64,000 bases of DNA, taken from positions 1-64,000 of the forward strand of contig CAMVCB010000009.1 in assembly GCA_947165895.1 (NCBI GenBank). The letters are read 5' to 3'. Positions 7,378-15,981 of this stretch are shown one piece after another. The notes beneath the pieces were generated by a model. The model saw nothing but the letters and a program-made list of their open reading frames with translations. It did no database searches and had not been told where the DNA came from. The stretch comes from an uncultured Treponema sp. Its GTDB lineage: Bacteria; Spirochaetota; Spirochaetia; Treponematales; Treponemataceae. Numbering within the stretch: position 1 is the first letter of the stretch; the number at the start of each line of letters is the position of its first letter. A program made the translations under genes and the position numbers.

Positions 7378-9147
7378 TTATTTTAATAAAAGGTCTGAAT
7401 ATTTTTTTATATCTTCAATAATCTGGTCGCAAGTCATTCCGCAGTCCCGCAAAAGTTCTTCAGGCTGGTAGCGGTCGTAGAATTTCTTTTCAAGTCCATA
7501 ATTTTTAACCAGCATTTTGTCCAGCCCGTAGAAGGAAGCAATTTTCTGTCCAAATCCGCCTTCAAGAATGCCGTCTTCAAGTGTGATTACAAGCTGATGG
7601 TCTTTCTTGAGTTCTGTAAGCAATTCTGTATCCAGCCCCGAAGCAAAACGAGGATTTATCAGGCTTGGTGAGAATCCGCATTTCTCTTTAATTGCTGCTG
7701 CAAGTGCCTGACCTTTCTGGAAAAAATCTCCAAGAGCAATTATGGCAACTTTTTCACCTTTTTCTTCTATAATAAAGCGGTTCAAATCACTGTAATTTTT
7801 CTCTGCCGGGCGGTGAGTTACCTGGTTTCCCGGAATCAGAATCAAAACCGGATTTTCCTTCTGCTCAAGGCTCCAGTCCAGCATGGAAATGTATTCTTCT
7901 GCGCTTGAAGGACAAAGAACCAAAAGGTTTGGGATATTAGTAAAGGCAGCTAGCCCGAAAATTCCCAGATGAGTAACATCGGTGAGGCCGTCGAAAGAAG
8001 TGTAGTTCATCAGCATGGTAACCGGGGTTTTGTTGATGCAGACATCCTGAGAAATCTGATCATAAGCTCTCTGCAGGAAGGTCATGTTTGTTACAACAAG
8101 AGGTTTAGCACCACGGCGGGCAATTCCAGATGCGATTGCAACAGCTGCTTCTTCTGCAATGCCGGTGTCGATATACTGACTGCCAAGGATTTCGCGTTCC
8201 TTTGGCCCCAGGCCCACAGACATAGGCATGGCCGGAGACACAACCACAAAATCCTTGTCTTTTTTTGCTTTTTCCATTATATACTGGCTTGTCATTCCAA
8301 AATAAGACTCGCCGTTTCCAAAGTTAAATGTCGGTTTTCCTGTTGCGCGGTCAAATGGCATAGTCCAGTGCCAGGCTTCCTTGTCCTTTTCCGCAAGCTC
8401 GTAGCCTTTGCCTTTCTTAGTGTGAATGTGAACTACTACAGGATGCTTTGAATCGCGGACTTTTTCAAAAACCTTGATTAAAGAGGCAATGTCGTTTCCG
8501 TTTTCTTCATATATATAGTCCAGGCCTAATGCTGTGAACCAGTTGTTTTCTGCTTTTCCATTTGAATCGCGGAGGGCCTTAAGATTTTTGTAGATTCCTC
8601 CGTGAGTTTCTGCAATTGCCATTTCGTTGTCGTTTACTACGATAATAAAATTTGAGTTCAGTTCGCTGCCTGCTACGCTGAGGGCTTCCATGGCTTCTCC
8701 GCCGGAAAGGGAACCGTCACCGATAACTGCAATAATGTTTTCTTTATCGCCAAGAAGGTCGCGGCCTTTTGCAAGTCCCAGAGCCAGGGCAATAGAAGTT
8801 GATGTGTGCCCGATATTAAAAAAGTCGTGTTCACTTTCGTCAGGGTTTGTGTAGCCGGAATCTTCTGAAAAACGGCTGTCGTCAAGGTAGCCGGCTTTGC
8901 GTCCGGTCAGCATTTTATGAGCATAAGACTGATGGGAAACATCAAAAACGAATTTGTCTTTTGGAGAATTAAAAACGTAGTGCAGGGCGATTGTAGCTTC
9001 TACAAAGCCAAAGTTAGGACCAAAGTGTCCGCCGATTTTTGTAAGACGATTAAAAAGTCCCTCGCGGATTTCCTGTGCCAGGGCTGGAAGTTCAGAAACT
9101 GAAAGTTTTTTCAAATCTGCCGGTGAATTAATCTTATCTAAAAGCAT
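7378..9147 (-). CDS. Divergent 1-deoxy-D-xylulose-5-phosphate synthase-like enzyme
   Basis: The 589-residue thiamine-diphosphate enzyme has the DXS domain order. The N-terminal half reads IGGHFGPNFGFVEATIALHYVF, FVFDVSHQSYAHKMLTGRK and the ThDP motif GDGSLSGG...NDNEM. The middle holds TGIAEEAAVAIASG (catalytic Glu kept) and TFLQRAYDQISQDV; a transketolase C-domain follows. DXS joins pyruvate and glyceraldehyde-3-phosphate to start isoprenoid, thiamine and pyridoxal synthesis. It is about 30 residues short of the norm and the usual DGPTHQG segment reads TDVTHLG, so it may be a specialised paralogue. CAGGAG lies ten nt before the ATG. Its promoter region is shared with a distant TetR gene. Confidence 0.75.
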   Translation of the reverse strand: MLLDKINSPADLKKLSVSELPALAQEIREGLFNRLTKIGGHFGPNFGFVEATIALHYVFNSPKDKFVFDVSHQSYAHKMLTGRKAGYLDDSRFSEDSGYTNPDESEHDFFNIGHTSTSIALALGLAKGRDLLGDKENIIAVIGDGSLSGGEAMEALSVAGSELNSNFIIVVNDNEMAIAETHGGIYKNLKALRDSNGKAENNWFTALGLDYIYEENGNDIASLIKVFEKVRDSKHPVVVHIHTKKGKGYELAEKDKEAWHWTMPFDRATGKPTFNFGNGESYFGMTSQYIMEKAKKDKDFVVVSPAMPMSVGLGPKEREILGSQYIDTGIAEEAAVAIASGIARRGAKPLVVTNMTFLQRAYDQISQDVCINKTPVTMLMNYTSFDGLTDVTHLGIFGLAAFTNIPNLLVLCPSSAEEYISMLDWSLEQKENPVLILIPGNQVTHRPAEKNYSDLNRFIIEEKGEKVAIIALGDFFQKGQALAAAIKEKCGFSPSLINPRFASGLDTELLTELKKDHQLVITLEDGILEGGFGQKIASFYGLDKMLVKNYGLEKKFYDRYQPEELLRDCGMTCDQIIEDIKKYSDLLLK

Positions 9148-9215
9148 AAATTGTTTACTCCTGTGTAGGCCCGCCGGTCAGAGCGGGCGGTGTTCTATTA
9201 CTAATTTGATTATAT

Positions 9216-9327
9216 TAGTAACGCTTTGTTACTTATCAAAAGTGTATGGTATAATCAGTGACTTGTCAACACTAAAATGTGTTTTTAGTGACAAAAAGTT
9301 GCTTAGCGTTTTTGATATATTTTCCAC
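9216..9327 (-). promoter_or_regulatory. Promoter/operator block of the DXS-like gene, shared with tetR at 28.1 kb
   Basis: A leftward sigma70 promoter is clear on the minus strand: -35 TTGACA (9264-9269), 17-nt spacer, -10 TACACT (9241-9246). An inverted repeat AGTAAC/GTTACT (9218-9234) covers the start site, and a second, TTGTCA...ACTAAAA facing TTTTTAGTGACAA (9263-9295), covers the -35. The whole block aligns with 28136-28246 in the same orientation at roughly three-quarters identity by eye. Confidence 0.75.
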
Positions 9328-9391
9328 TGATGAGTGCTGTACAAAAGCGATTCAGGTATTGCGAGTTTAATTACTCGTTTATTTGTATAAC

Positions 9392-9420
9392 TTGACACGT
9401 TATAGGTTTCATTTTATAAT
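9392..9420 (+). promoter_or_regulatory. Consensus promoter of higBA, leaderless
   Basis: TTGACA (9392-9397), a 17-nt spacer and TATAAT (9415-9420) form a near-perfect sigma70 promoter. The toxin ATG starts five nt later with no Shine-Dalgarno site, so transcription should begin at or next to the start codon. Confidence 0.75.
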
Positions 9421-9425
9421 TAGCT

Positions 9426-9704
9426 ATGATTAAATCTTGGCGACATAAAGGTTTGAGGTTATTCTTTGAAACTGGAAATAAAGCTGGAATTATTCCAGAA
9501 CACGCTTCCAAACTTGGAAGAATTTTAGACCGTCTTGATGCAAGTTTAAATCCGCAGGATATGAATTTGCCGGGATATAGGCTTCATCAGTTATTGGGAC
9601 AAGAAAAAGAAATGTGGTCAGTTACAGTAAATGGAAACTGGCGTGTTACTTTTTATTTTGAAGGACAAGATGCAATTCTTGTTGATTATCAAGATTATCA
9701 TTAG
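9426..9704 (+). CDS. higB: HigB/RelE-type toxin
   Basis: The 92-residue protein is a HigB-family mRNA interferase (RelE fold): IKSWRHKGLRLFFETGNKAGI, then LGRILDRLDASLNPQDMNLPGYRLHQL and the C-terminal WSVTVNGNWRVTFYFEGQDAILVDYQDYH, the standard end of this family. It is expected to cut mRNA at the ribosome when free of antitoxin. The toxin-first order, with the antitoxin 9 bp downstream, is the higBA arrangement. Confidence 0.9.
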   Translation: MIKSWRHKGLRLFFETGNKAGIIPEHASKLGRILDRLDASLNPQDMNLPGYRLHQLLGQEKEMWSVTVNGNWRVTFYFEGQDAILVDYQDYH

Positions 9705-9713
9705 GAGTTTATT

Positions 9714-9995
9714 ATGACTAGAAAACCAACACATCCGGGCGAAGTATTCTTAAAAGATGTTCTTCAACCACTTGGAATAACAATTACTGATGCTGCAGAA
9801 AAACTTGGTGTAACCAGAAAAGCTTTATCAGAATTTGTTAATGAAAAATCGTCATTAAGTCCAGAGATGGCAATAAGAATTGCGAAAGCTACAAATACAA
9901 CTCCTGATAGTTGGCTTGCAATGCAAATGAAGCTTACCTTATGGCTTGCTTTGCAGCACGAACCAGAAAATGTAAAAGTTGCCTGTTTTGCATAA
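9714..9995 (+). CDS. higA: HigA antitoxin (XRE/HTH)
   Basis: The 93-residue protein has the HigA signature: RKPTHPGEVFLKDVLQPLGITITDAAEKLGVTRKALSEFVN, an XRE-type helix-turn-helix, then PDSWLAMQMKLTLWLA. It neutralises the upstream toxin and should repress the joint promoter. AGGAG precedes the ATG, in contrast with the leaderless toxin gene. Confidence 0.9.
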   Translation: MTRKPTHPGEVFLKDVLQPLGITITDAAEKLGVTRKALSEFVNEKSSLSPEMAIRIAKATNTTPDSWLAMQMKLTLWLALQHEPENVKVACFA

Positions 9996-10131
9996 TTTTG
10001 TGATTAACAAAAGGCTAAGAATTCTATTATAATGTGTTTAGAACTTGTTGACATAAAAAAATCAATTCCGCACAATCAGTCAATCAGTAAGTAATACTGT
10101 CTTTTTTGATAAATCTTTATTCGCAAACATT

Positions 10132-10182
10132 GCCCGTTCTTTCCCGTCGATTTTCGGCGCGACTAGACGGGCTTTAATTTTT
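10132..10182 (+). terminator. Likely terminator after higBA
   Basis: GCCCGT (10132-10137) pairs with ACGGGC (10167-10172), with partial inner pairing between, followed by TTTAATTTTTTT. It lies 137 bp after higA and just before the lipoprotein gene. A leader or attenuator role is an alternative. Confidence 0.55.
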
Positions 10183-10210
10183 TTAAATCAATAAAAGGGG
10201 ATTTACTAAC

Positions 10211-11204
10211 ATGAAAAAACTTCATTCACTTTTCATTCTTTCAATTTTAGCACTGACAATGTTTGTAGGTTGTCAGATGCCGACAGACGGTACTGGCAAT
10301 GGGGCAGAAGCAGTCGAAACAGAATCAAAGGTAAACGAATACGGTTTTATTTCTAGTGAAACCTACACAGTAGTATTTACAAATGGTTCTTCAACTACTA
10401 TGACTGGCGAAGCACACAAATGCAGCAAAAGATACTGGAATGATAAACGGTACAGATTACACAATCAACGGCAAGACAGTTACACTTACTGCAAGTGGTA
10501 TGGTAAAGATGGCAAGTTATCTTGAAAACGGTGGGAATTCAAGTGGTGGTGATGATACACCTATGACTTATACACTTGTTGGTGAAGAAGACAGTGCAGC
10601 AAAGTATGTTCTTGCTAACCTTCCTAAAACAGATAACCCATCTAAATACGCAAAAGATGATACCGTAACATTTTCTATTAAAACAAAAACTGGCGAAACA
10701 CCAACTGCAACTGAACTTTATCTTGTAAAAGTTACAATCAAAAAACGCTACACAGGTGATGTTCTTGACATTCCAATAACTTACAATAAAGAAAACCACA
10801 CTGTTTCATTCACTATGCCAGATAATGATGTAATGGTAAGGGCAGATTTTTATGATGTAGTGTTTAAGGGTAAGGGTGAAAATGATAATGAGTCTTATCC
10901 TTTTACAGTTGCCACAGATGAAAATACTGATGACCGGGATTTCGATGTAGGGTTATGTTTTAATGAAGAAGTATTTGATAACCTTGAATCTATTGATGAT
11001 AAGTATGTTTTCCGTGTTGCAAATAAAAGTAAAATTACTAAAGAAAAATGGTCTTATGACTACGGCAACTATAGTAACTATGGTTGGTATTATAGGTTTA
11101 ATATTACAACTGACACAGAAACTGGCATTAGTTTTGTTCATTGTGCAATCGTAGACGGAAAATTTTACGAGCCAACCAATGACCCAGAACAGATAGACTT
11201 ATAA
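10211..11204 (+). pseudogene. Frameshifted lipoprotein gene
   Basis: The first frame (10211-10525) encodes a lipoprotein signal peptide with lipobox FVGC and about 65 plausible residues up to TNGSSTTMTG near 10410. After that it reads as nonsense. The +1 frame continues well-formed sequence (NAAKDTG, then INGTDYTINGKTVTLTASGM) and runs to 11204 with beta-rich, low-complexity text such as SFTMPDNDVMVRADFYD. One extra base near 10400-10412 would explain the split. No homopolymer is present there, so simple phase variation is not evident; a sequencing error is also possible. Function is unknown. Confidence 0.7.
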
Positions 11205-11217
11205 TTAAACAACCAAA

Positions 11218-11254
11218 CCCCACAAGTTCCAAAAAAAGGGCTTGTGGGCTTTTT
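11218..11254 (+). terminator. Rho-independent terminator
   Basis: CCCACAAG (11218-11225 region) pairs with CTTGTGGG (11241-11248) and is followed by CTTTTTAA. It lies 14 bp after the lipoprotein frame. Confidence 0.75.
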
Positions 11255-11307
11255 AACAGGGTAAATCATAAAGAAGTTTATAATACTAAAATCAAGCGTA
11301 ACACAAT

Positions 11308-11345
11308 ACACGGCGCGGGCAAAGAAGCTTACGCCGTGTTTTATT
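11308..11345 (+). terminator. Second terminator-like hairpin with no gene before it
   Basis: ACACGGCG (11308-11315) pairs with CGCCGTGT (11332-11339), followed by TTTATT. Only about 55 bp separates it from the first terminator, and no open frame lies between. It could end a small RNA or mark a lost gene. The rest of 11346-11451 shows nothing I can name. Confidence 0.5.
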
Positions 11346-11451
11346 GGTGTGTGAATCTAATCAAAAACGCCAATTCATGTTAAACAAGTTTTACAGGGTA
11401 AAATCAATAATATACTAAGCATAACTTGTCGAAAGGTGGTAAATAAAATGA

Positions 11452-11694
11452 TTAGCATTGAAGTAGAAAATGCAGTAAAAGCATAATATTGAAAGGTATG
11501 CTATAAGAAAATTTGAAAGACTGCGAATTTACGTATTCTTTATCTGCACGTTTTTCAGCCGAATAAAGTTCATTAATCTCGTAAACGTAATAATCGTGCA
11601 ATTCACGGCGGGCAATAGAGGAAAACTCAAAAATATCCTTTCGTTGAATCTTTACGACATCAGACTTTTCGGAAAGTGGTTTTGGATATGCCAT
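11452..11694 (-). CDS. Short open frame of unknown function, possibly a gene fragment
   Basis: The 80-residue frame (opening MAYPKPLSEKSDVVKIQRKD, then FEFSSIARRELHDYYVYEI) begins 12 bp after the broken ATPase gene and has no strong ribosome site. The first 60 residues look protein-like and the hydrophobic end looks random. I do not recognise the family. It may be a fragment left by the same rearrangement that damaged its neighbour. Confidence 0.25.
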   Translation of the reverse strand: MAYPKPLSEKSDVVKIQRKDIFEFSSIARRELHDYYVYEINELYSAEKRADKEYVNSQSFKFSYSIPFNIMLLLHFLLQC

Positions 11695-11706
11695 TGCGAA
11701 CTTCGG

Positions 11707-12604
11707 TTATTTCTCTTTTACTTCCCAATGACCTCCATTATCCGCACCCACTCGGACAATCTGGCCTTTTTCGCGAAGATTTCGAATCTGCTTTTCTACA
11801 GCTCTAAGACTAATATTCAGTTCAGACGCAATTTGTTCAGCAGTAACAAGTGAATTGTTTTTCATCATTTCTATGATTTTCACCGAACTTTTCACCGAAC
11901 TTTCTTTTTGTTCGGACATTTTATCGGACATTCTGTCCGATAAATCTTGCTCCTGTCTTACATCTTCATCATAAAATCCTTCCCGTACAAAAAAACGGCT
12001 TATGAAATATGAATGGTCTTCGTCCGTCTCAAACTCTGGTTTTGGAGATCCATTCTTATCAAGAGCATTGAGAATTTTCTTGAAGCCTGTATTACGGCCT
12101 TCTGTAAGATGCAGTTCCTTTAAGAACTCACCGATTCGGCGGTTACGGTATCGGCGGTTTGTTACCTTATAGTTTTTAAGACCTTCAATTGTCACGGAAC
12201 GGTCAGGGCCTGGATGACTGATAATTTCAATCTGTTCGTTTTCTACGCGAACTTCGATTGGTTCCCGGACATCACACGATAATCAGTTTCGTATTTTCAT
12301 CATAGTCCACAGGGGCAACTACCGGAAGATAATCTGGAGTAATGAGTTTGCATTTATTCAGCAAATCTTTGAGAATATCATCTACTTCACTGGCAGGAAC
12401 ACCCTTAAGAGGAAACTTCGGACGACCATTATCATCTTCGACACCAATAATCAAATATCCACCTGACCAGTTATCAATGTCATTTGCAAAGGCAGTAATT
12501 GTTTTTAAGGAAGCATCAGGATTCCAGCTCTCCTTAAATTCAATTCGAGCCCACTCAACAACGTTTCCAGAAAGAAGGGTTTTTATATTTATAGGTAATG
12601 CCAT
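11707..12604 (-). pseudogene. AlbA_2 / RecG-like ATPase-type regulator with internal deletion
   Basis: The 5' part (12272-12604, start ATG with GGAG upstream) encodes an AlbA_2-type domain: VEWARIEFKESWNPDASLKTI, GGYLIIGVEDDNG, then KLIIV and a stop. The 3' part resumes in another frame with DVREPIEVRVENEQIEIISHPGPDRS, followed by RYRNRRIGEFLKELHLTEGRN and a winged helix (TAEQIASELNISLRAVEKQI). In intact family members roughly 250 residues, including the start of the GHKL-like ATPase region, lie between these parts. Here they are fused at about 12270 out of frame, so the gene is inactive as written. Confidence 0.8.
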
Positions 12605-12685
12605 ACTTTTACTCCATTTCGATTTTATCACGAAAAGTGCTTATAAACTACCGGAATAATCCCTTCACTTTTTTTTAAGTAAACA

Positions 12686-12712
12686 ACCTTCCGTTTTTGG
12701 AAGGTCGTTTTA
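12686..12712. terminator. Terminator hairpin 3' of lysA
   Basis: ACCTTCC and GGAAGGT pair around a GTTTTT loop, flanked by T-rich sequence on both sides. It lies 43-70 bp past the lysA stop on the minus strand and also faces the broken ATPase gene. A near-identical hairpin occurs at 34422-34458. Confidence 0.6.
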
Positions 12713-12754
12713 TATACATCTGGAGGTTACACAAGAAATAATAAAATGATGGTT

Positions 12755-13996
12755 TTAGAAAAGCCTCATTAAATCATCAATAGTTTCGCGGCGACGGATA
12801 ACTTTTACACTTCCGTCTTTGCAAATCAAAACTTCGGCTGGACGTGGTCGGCTGTTGTATGTAGAACACATAGACCAGCCGTAAGCGCCGGTGTCCAGAA
12901 CGCCGGCAAGGTCTCCGCGCTTTATTTCAGGGAGCTGACGGTCTTTTGCAAGCAGGTCTCCGCTTTCGCAGATGTTGCCGGTTACGGTCTGTTCCATCAG
13001 ATTGTCGCGGGCTACAACTTTTCCTTCGCGGATAACTTCGATATCATGCCAGCTGTCATACATGCTTGGACGAACGAGCACGTTCATACCGATATCTGTG
13101 CCGGCAAAAGTTTTTCCATTGTTGTGCTTAACTGCGTGAACACGACCAAGAATTACGCTGCCTTCTGCAACACAGAAACGGCCAGGTTCGCTTTTGAAAA
13201 GTGGAGCACGTCCGTACTTTGCAACAAAGTCGTCCAGAATTGGTTCAAGACGTTTTTTAAAATCTTCCATTGGAAAATCTTTTTCGTCATCAAGCTTGTG
13301 GTAAGGAATTCCGTAACCGCCGCCAAAATCAATAAATTCCAGATCCTTAAATTGCAGGGCAATTCGCAAAATATTTGTTACTGCATCAAGGTATGGCTGT
13401 GGATCCATAAAAAGCGAACCAATATGCTGGTTAATTCCGGCAATAGTTAAGTTATACTTTGCGGCAATTTCGAAAATCTGAGGAATAAATTCTTCAGAAA
13501 TTCCAAATTTAGTTTTCTTTCCGCCGGTAACAACCTTTTCGTGATGACCGGCCCCAACTCCTGGATTAATTCTAACTGCAACTTTTCCGCCTTTGTTAAG
13601 GCTTCCGTAAAGTTCAAGCTGAGCAAGAGAGTCGCAGCTGGTCATAATTTTGTTGTCAATTGCAAACTGCATTTCTTCTGCGCTTACGTTATTCGGGACA
13701 AAGAAAATACGTTCAGCAGGAAAACCTGCTTTAAGCAGCATTTGAATTTCTCCGGCGCTCATGGCATCACAGTTATTGCCTTCTTCCAAAGCAAGCTTAA
13801 GAATGTGAATGTTTGTATTTGCTTTTACCGAATAATTTGCAGTGTATGGATATTTTGTAATTACCTTTGCAACAGCATCCATACGGTTACGCAGAATCTT
13901 TTCATTATAAACGTAGAGAGGAGTGCCGTATTCCTGGGCGATTTTTTCAGGATTATTGCCTTCAAAGAAATTTACTGTATCAATAAATGAATTCAT
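12755..13996 (-). CDS. lysA: Diaminopimelate decarboxylase
   Basis: The 413-residue pyridoxal-phosphate enzyme removes CO2 from meso-diaminopimelate to give lysine. The PLP lysine lies in YSVKANTN near residue 48; other family marks are GGKKTKFGIS, HIGS, DFGGGYGIPY, EPGRF and the C-terminal GAYGWSMCSTYNSRPRPAEVL with ICESGDLLAKDR, which holds the active-site Cys. The start at 13996 follows AGGAGAAAC; a longer frame to 14023 is less likely. It sits downstream of ddh, separated by an 84-bp hairpin element. Confidence 0.95.
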   Translation of the reverse strand: MNSFIDTVNFFEGNNPEKIAQEYGTPLYVYNEKILRNRMDAVAKVITKYPYTANYSVKANTNIHILKLALEEGNNCDAMSAGEIQMLLKAGFPAERIFFVPNNVSAEEMQFAIDNKIMTSCDSLAQLELYGSLNKGGKVAVRINPGVGAGHHEKVVTGGKKTKFGISEEFIPQIFEIAAKYNLTIAGINQHIGSLFMDPQPYLDAVTNILRIALQFKDLEFIDFGGGYGIPYHKLDDEKDFPMEDFKKRLEPILDDFVAKYGRAPLFKSEPGRFCVAEGSVILGRVHAVKHNNGKTFAGTDIGMNVLVRPSMYDSWHDIEVIREGKVVARDNLMEQTVTGNICESGDLLAKDRQLPEIKRGDLAGVLDTGAYGWSMCSTYNSRPRPAEVLICKDGSVKVIRRRETIDDLMRLF

Positions 13997-14018
13997 TGTT
14001 TCTCCTAAAATTATTATA

Positions 14019-14102
14019 GTCACACTGATTCGAAACGACTAACGTCGTTTCTATTTTAATTTTACATATGATTTTGCGTTAGCAAAATCGAATCCGTGTG
14101 AC
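14019..14102. repeat. Nested-hairpin element between ddh and lysA
   Basis: Outer arms GTCACACTGATTCG and CGAATCCGTGTGAC enclose two perfect hairpins: GAAACGAC-TAAC-GTCGTTTC and GATTTTGC-GTTA-GCAAAATC. The right half (GTTA hairpin followed by CGAATCCGTGTG) recurs at 50241-50272 with a different stem. It may be a mobile or folding element within the ddh-lysA transcript. Confidence 0.75.
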
Positions 14103-14108
14103 AACTTT

Positions 14109-15089
14109 TTATAATAAGTGGGCGCGGATTTCTTCACCGCTGAGTGGGCTCAGGTATGCCGGAGCAATATCAAAAACTGTTTTACAACCAGTCTGACCTT
14201 CTTTGTTCAGTCGGTAAATTGCGCGGGCATAAGCAACAAGAACGCTTGAAGTAAATGCCGGGTTAGAATCAAGTTTAAGGCTGTATTCAATTACGTTATT
14301 GAATTCGTTATCCCAGCCGGTTTTTCCTGTACGGATTACAAATCCTCCGTGTGGAATACCTGCATGGTCGCGCTGCAACTCTTCTTCGCTGATAAAGTTT
14401 ACTGTTGTATCGTAATCTGCAAAGTAGTTTGGCATTTCTTTAATTTCTTTTTCAATTCTTGCCTTATCTGCTCCTTCTTCTGCGACAACAAAGCATTCAC
14501 GAGTGTGCTTCTGGCGGGTTGTCAAATCAGGATTACTACCAGAACGAACTGCATCCAAAGCTGCCTGAACTGGAACAGTGTACTGTCTTGCATCTTTTAC
14601 ACCCTTTATTCGGCGGATTGCATCAGAGTGTCCCTGGCTTACACCTTTGCCCCAGAAAGTATAATCTTTTCCGTTTGGAAGAATGCAGTTTGCATAAAGA
14701 CGATTCAAGCTGAAAAGTCCCGGATCCCAGCCGCAGCTGATAAGGGCTGTATGCTTAAAATCTTTTGCGGATTTATCTACATTTGCAAAATGCTCCGGGA
14801 TTTTTGCGTGAGTATCAAAACTGTCGATTACGTTAAAATATTTTGCATATTCTGGTGTCTGTTTTGGAAGGTCCGTTGCAGAACCACCACAGATGATAAG
14901 AACGTCAACTTCGTCCTTGTGTTTTTCAACTTCTGAAACATTATAAACAGGAACTCCTGCAGTAAGAATTTTTACAGTTGAAGGATCGCGGCGAGTAAAA
15001 ACTGCTGTAAGTTCACAATCCGGATTCTGCTTAACAGCAGCTTCAACACCTTTTCCAAGATTTCCATAACCTAAAATACCGATTTTCAT
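14109..15089 (-). CDS. ddh: meso-Diaminopimelate dehydrogenase
   Basis: The 326-residue enzyme reductively aminates tetrahydrodipicolinate with NADPH to give meso-diaminopimelate in one step, bypassing the acylated branches of lysine synthesis. The dinucleotide motif GILGYGNLGKGVE is at the N-terminus; SCGWDPGLFSLNRL and the substrate region WGKGVSQGHSDAIRRIKGVKDARQYT are typical. GGAGACCAAT places the start at 15089 rather than 15101, giving the usual family length. Its product is the substrate of lysA downstream, and a TrmB-type regulator lies 42 bp upstream on the same strand. Confidence 0.95.
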   Translation of the reverse strand: MKIGILGYGNLGKGVEAAVKQNPDCELTAVFTRRDPSTVKILTAGVPVYNVSEVEKHKDEVDVLIICGGSATDLPKQTPEYAKYFNVIDSFDTHAKIPEHFANVDKSAKDFKHTALISCGWDPGLFSLNRLYANCILPNGKDYTFWGKGVSQGHSDAIRRIKGVKDARQYTVPVQAALDAVRSGSNPDLTTRQKHTRECFVVAEEGADKARIEKEIKEMPNYFADYDTTVNFISEEELQRDHAGIPHGGFVIRTGKTGWDNEFNNVIEYSLKLDSNPAFTSSVLVAYARAIYRLNKEGQTGCKTVFDIAPAYLSPLSGEEIRAHLL

Positions 15090-15131
15090 ATTGGTCTCCA
15101 TAATTTATCTTTAAGCAAAGTGAAATTTTTC

Positions 15132-15833
15132 TCAATTTGCTTTTGTGTACATTCCTAACAGGGTTATTTTATTTTTTAATGCTTCTTTCATAACGGCTAC
15201 AAGATTTTTTTGTCCGGAATAAAGGCAAGTGTCATGTTCATCGCCGGTTAATTCTCCGGTAAGTACGTAAGCGGAATCTGTAATCAATCGTATCTGGTTT
15301 GCTTCAACTTCGGTTTTGTAAATAATTGCACCTTCAAGTTCAAAATTATCGCTTAAAATTACAATTTTTTTGCCTTCTTTTGCCAGTTTTTTCAATTCAT
15401 CGGTATAGGAAGAAATAATTGCTGATGGTGCCATAAAATAAAGCCTTAGTTTGCTTTCACTGATCATCTGCCTTATTTTATTACGAATATTCTTGTCTCC
15501 CTGAATTGTAATGTAACCTGTGGATTGTTCAACTTTTGCAGGGACGTGTTCAATTAAATAGTCGCCTTTTTCTTTCAGCAAAGCTAATGTGTTGTTTATA
15601 AAATCTTTCATGGGAAGGGGAGTGTATTTTGTTGCTTCCCCTTCAATCAGACAAACGGCTCCCTTTTCGGCAAGTCCAGCTAAAGAGGTATAAACATTTG
15701 AACGTGAAATACAGGTTTCTTTAGAAAGTTCATATCCGGTTAAATCACCGTGCCGCAAAAGTTCAAGATAAATGGCGGCTTCCTGCCTTGTAAGCCCAAA
15801 AGAAATTAAGTTTTCAACAATTTCAGAATCCAT
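15132..15833 (-). CDS. TrmB-family transcriptional regulator
   Basis: The 233-residue protein begins with a TrmB-type winged helix (GLTRQEAAIYLELLRHGDLTGYELSKETCISRSNVYTSLAGL) and ends with a phospholipase-D-like sensor fold (MISESKLRLYFMAPS, SGQKNLVAVMKEAL). It is the first gene before ddh and lysA. A perfect 13-bp inverted repeat upstream is its likely operator, so control of lysine synthesis together with its own gene is a reasonable inference. AAGGGCGG may serve as the ribosome site. Confidence 0.85.
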   Translation of the reverse strand: MDSEIVENLISFGLTRQEAAIYLELLRHGDLTGYELSKETCISRSNVYTSLAGLAEKGAVCLIEGEATKYTPLPMKDFINNTLALLKEKGDYLIEHVPAKVEQSTGYITIQGDKNIRNKIRQMISESKLRLYFMAPSAIISSYTDELKKLAKEGKKIVILSDNFELEGAIIYKTEVEANQIRLITDSAYVLTGELTGDEHDTCLYSGQKNLVAVMKEALKNKITLLGMYTKAN

Positions 15834-15847
15834 TTGGCCGCCCTTGC

Positions 15848-15889
15848 TTTATATATTAGTAGTTCTAAAAAGTACCACTAATATATAAA
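15848..15889 (-). promoter_or_regulatory. Operator: perfect 13-bp inverted repeat upstream of the trmB-like gene
   Basis: TTTATATATTAGT (15848-15860) and ACTAATATATAAA (15877-15889) are exact reverse complements with a 16-nt spacer. The arms contain TATATA sequence able to act as a -10 box, so a bound regulator would block transcription of the trmB-ddh-lysA unit. Confidence 0.75.
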
Positions 15890-15981
15890 TTTCTTTCATT
15901 CTTGTCAAATTTAAAATTCACAGTTTGCTGCTGGAACTGAAAAATTGATATAACAATCCAATGGCTGGGTTTTATGACGTT

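Noticed and set aside
13997..14108. A lysine riboswitch before lysA
   Set aside because: The region is too short and is fully explained by two simple hairpins and an outer inverted repeat.
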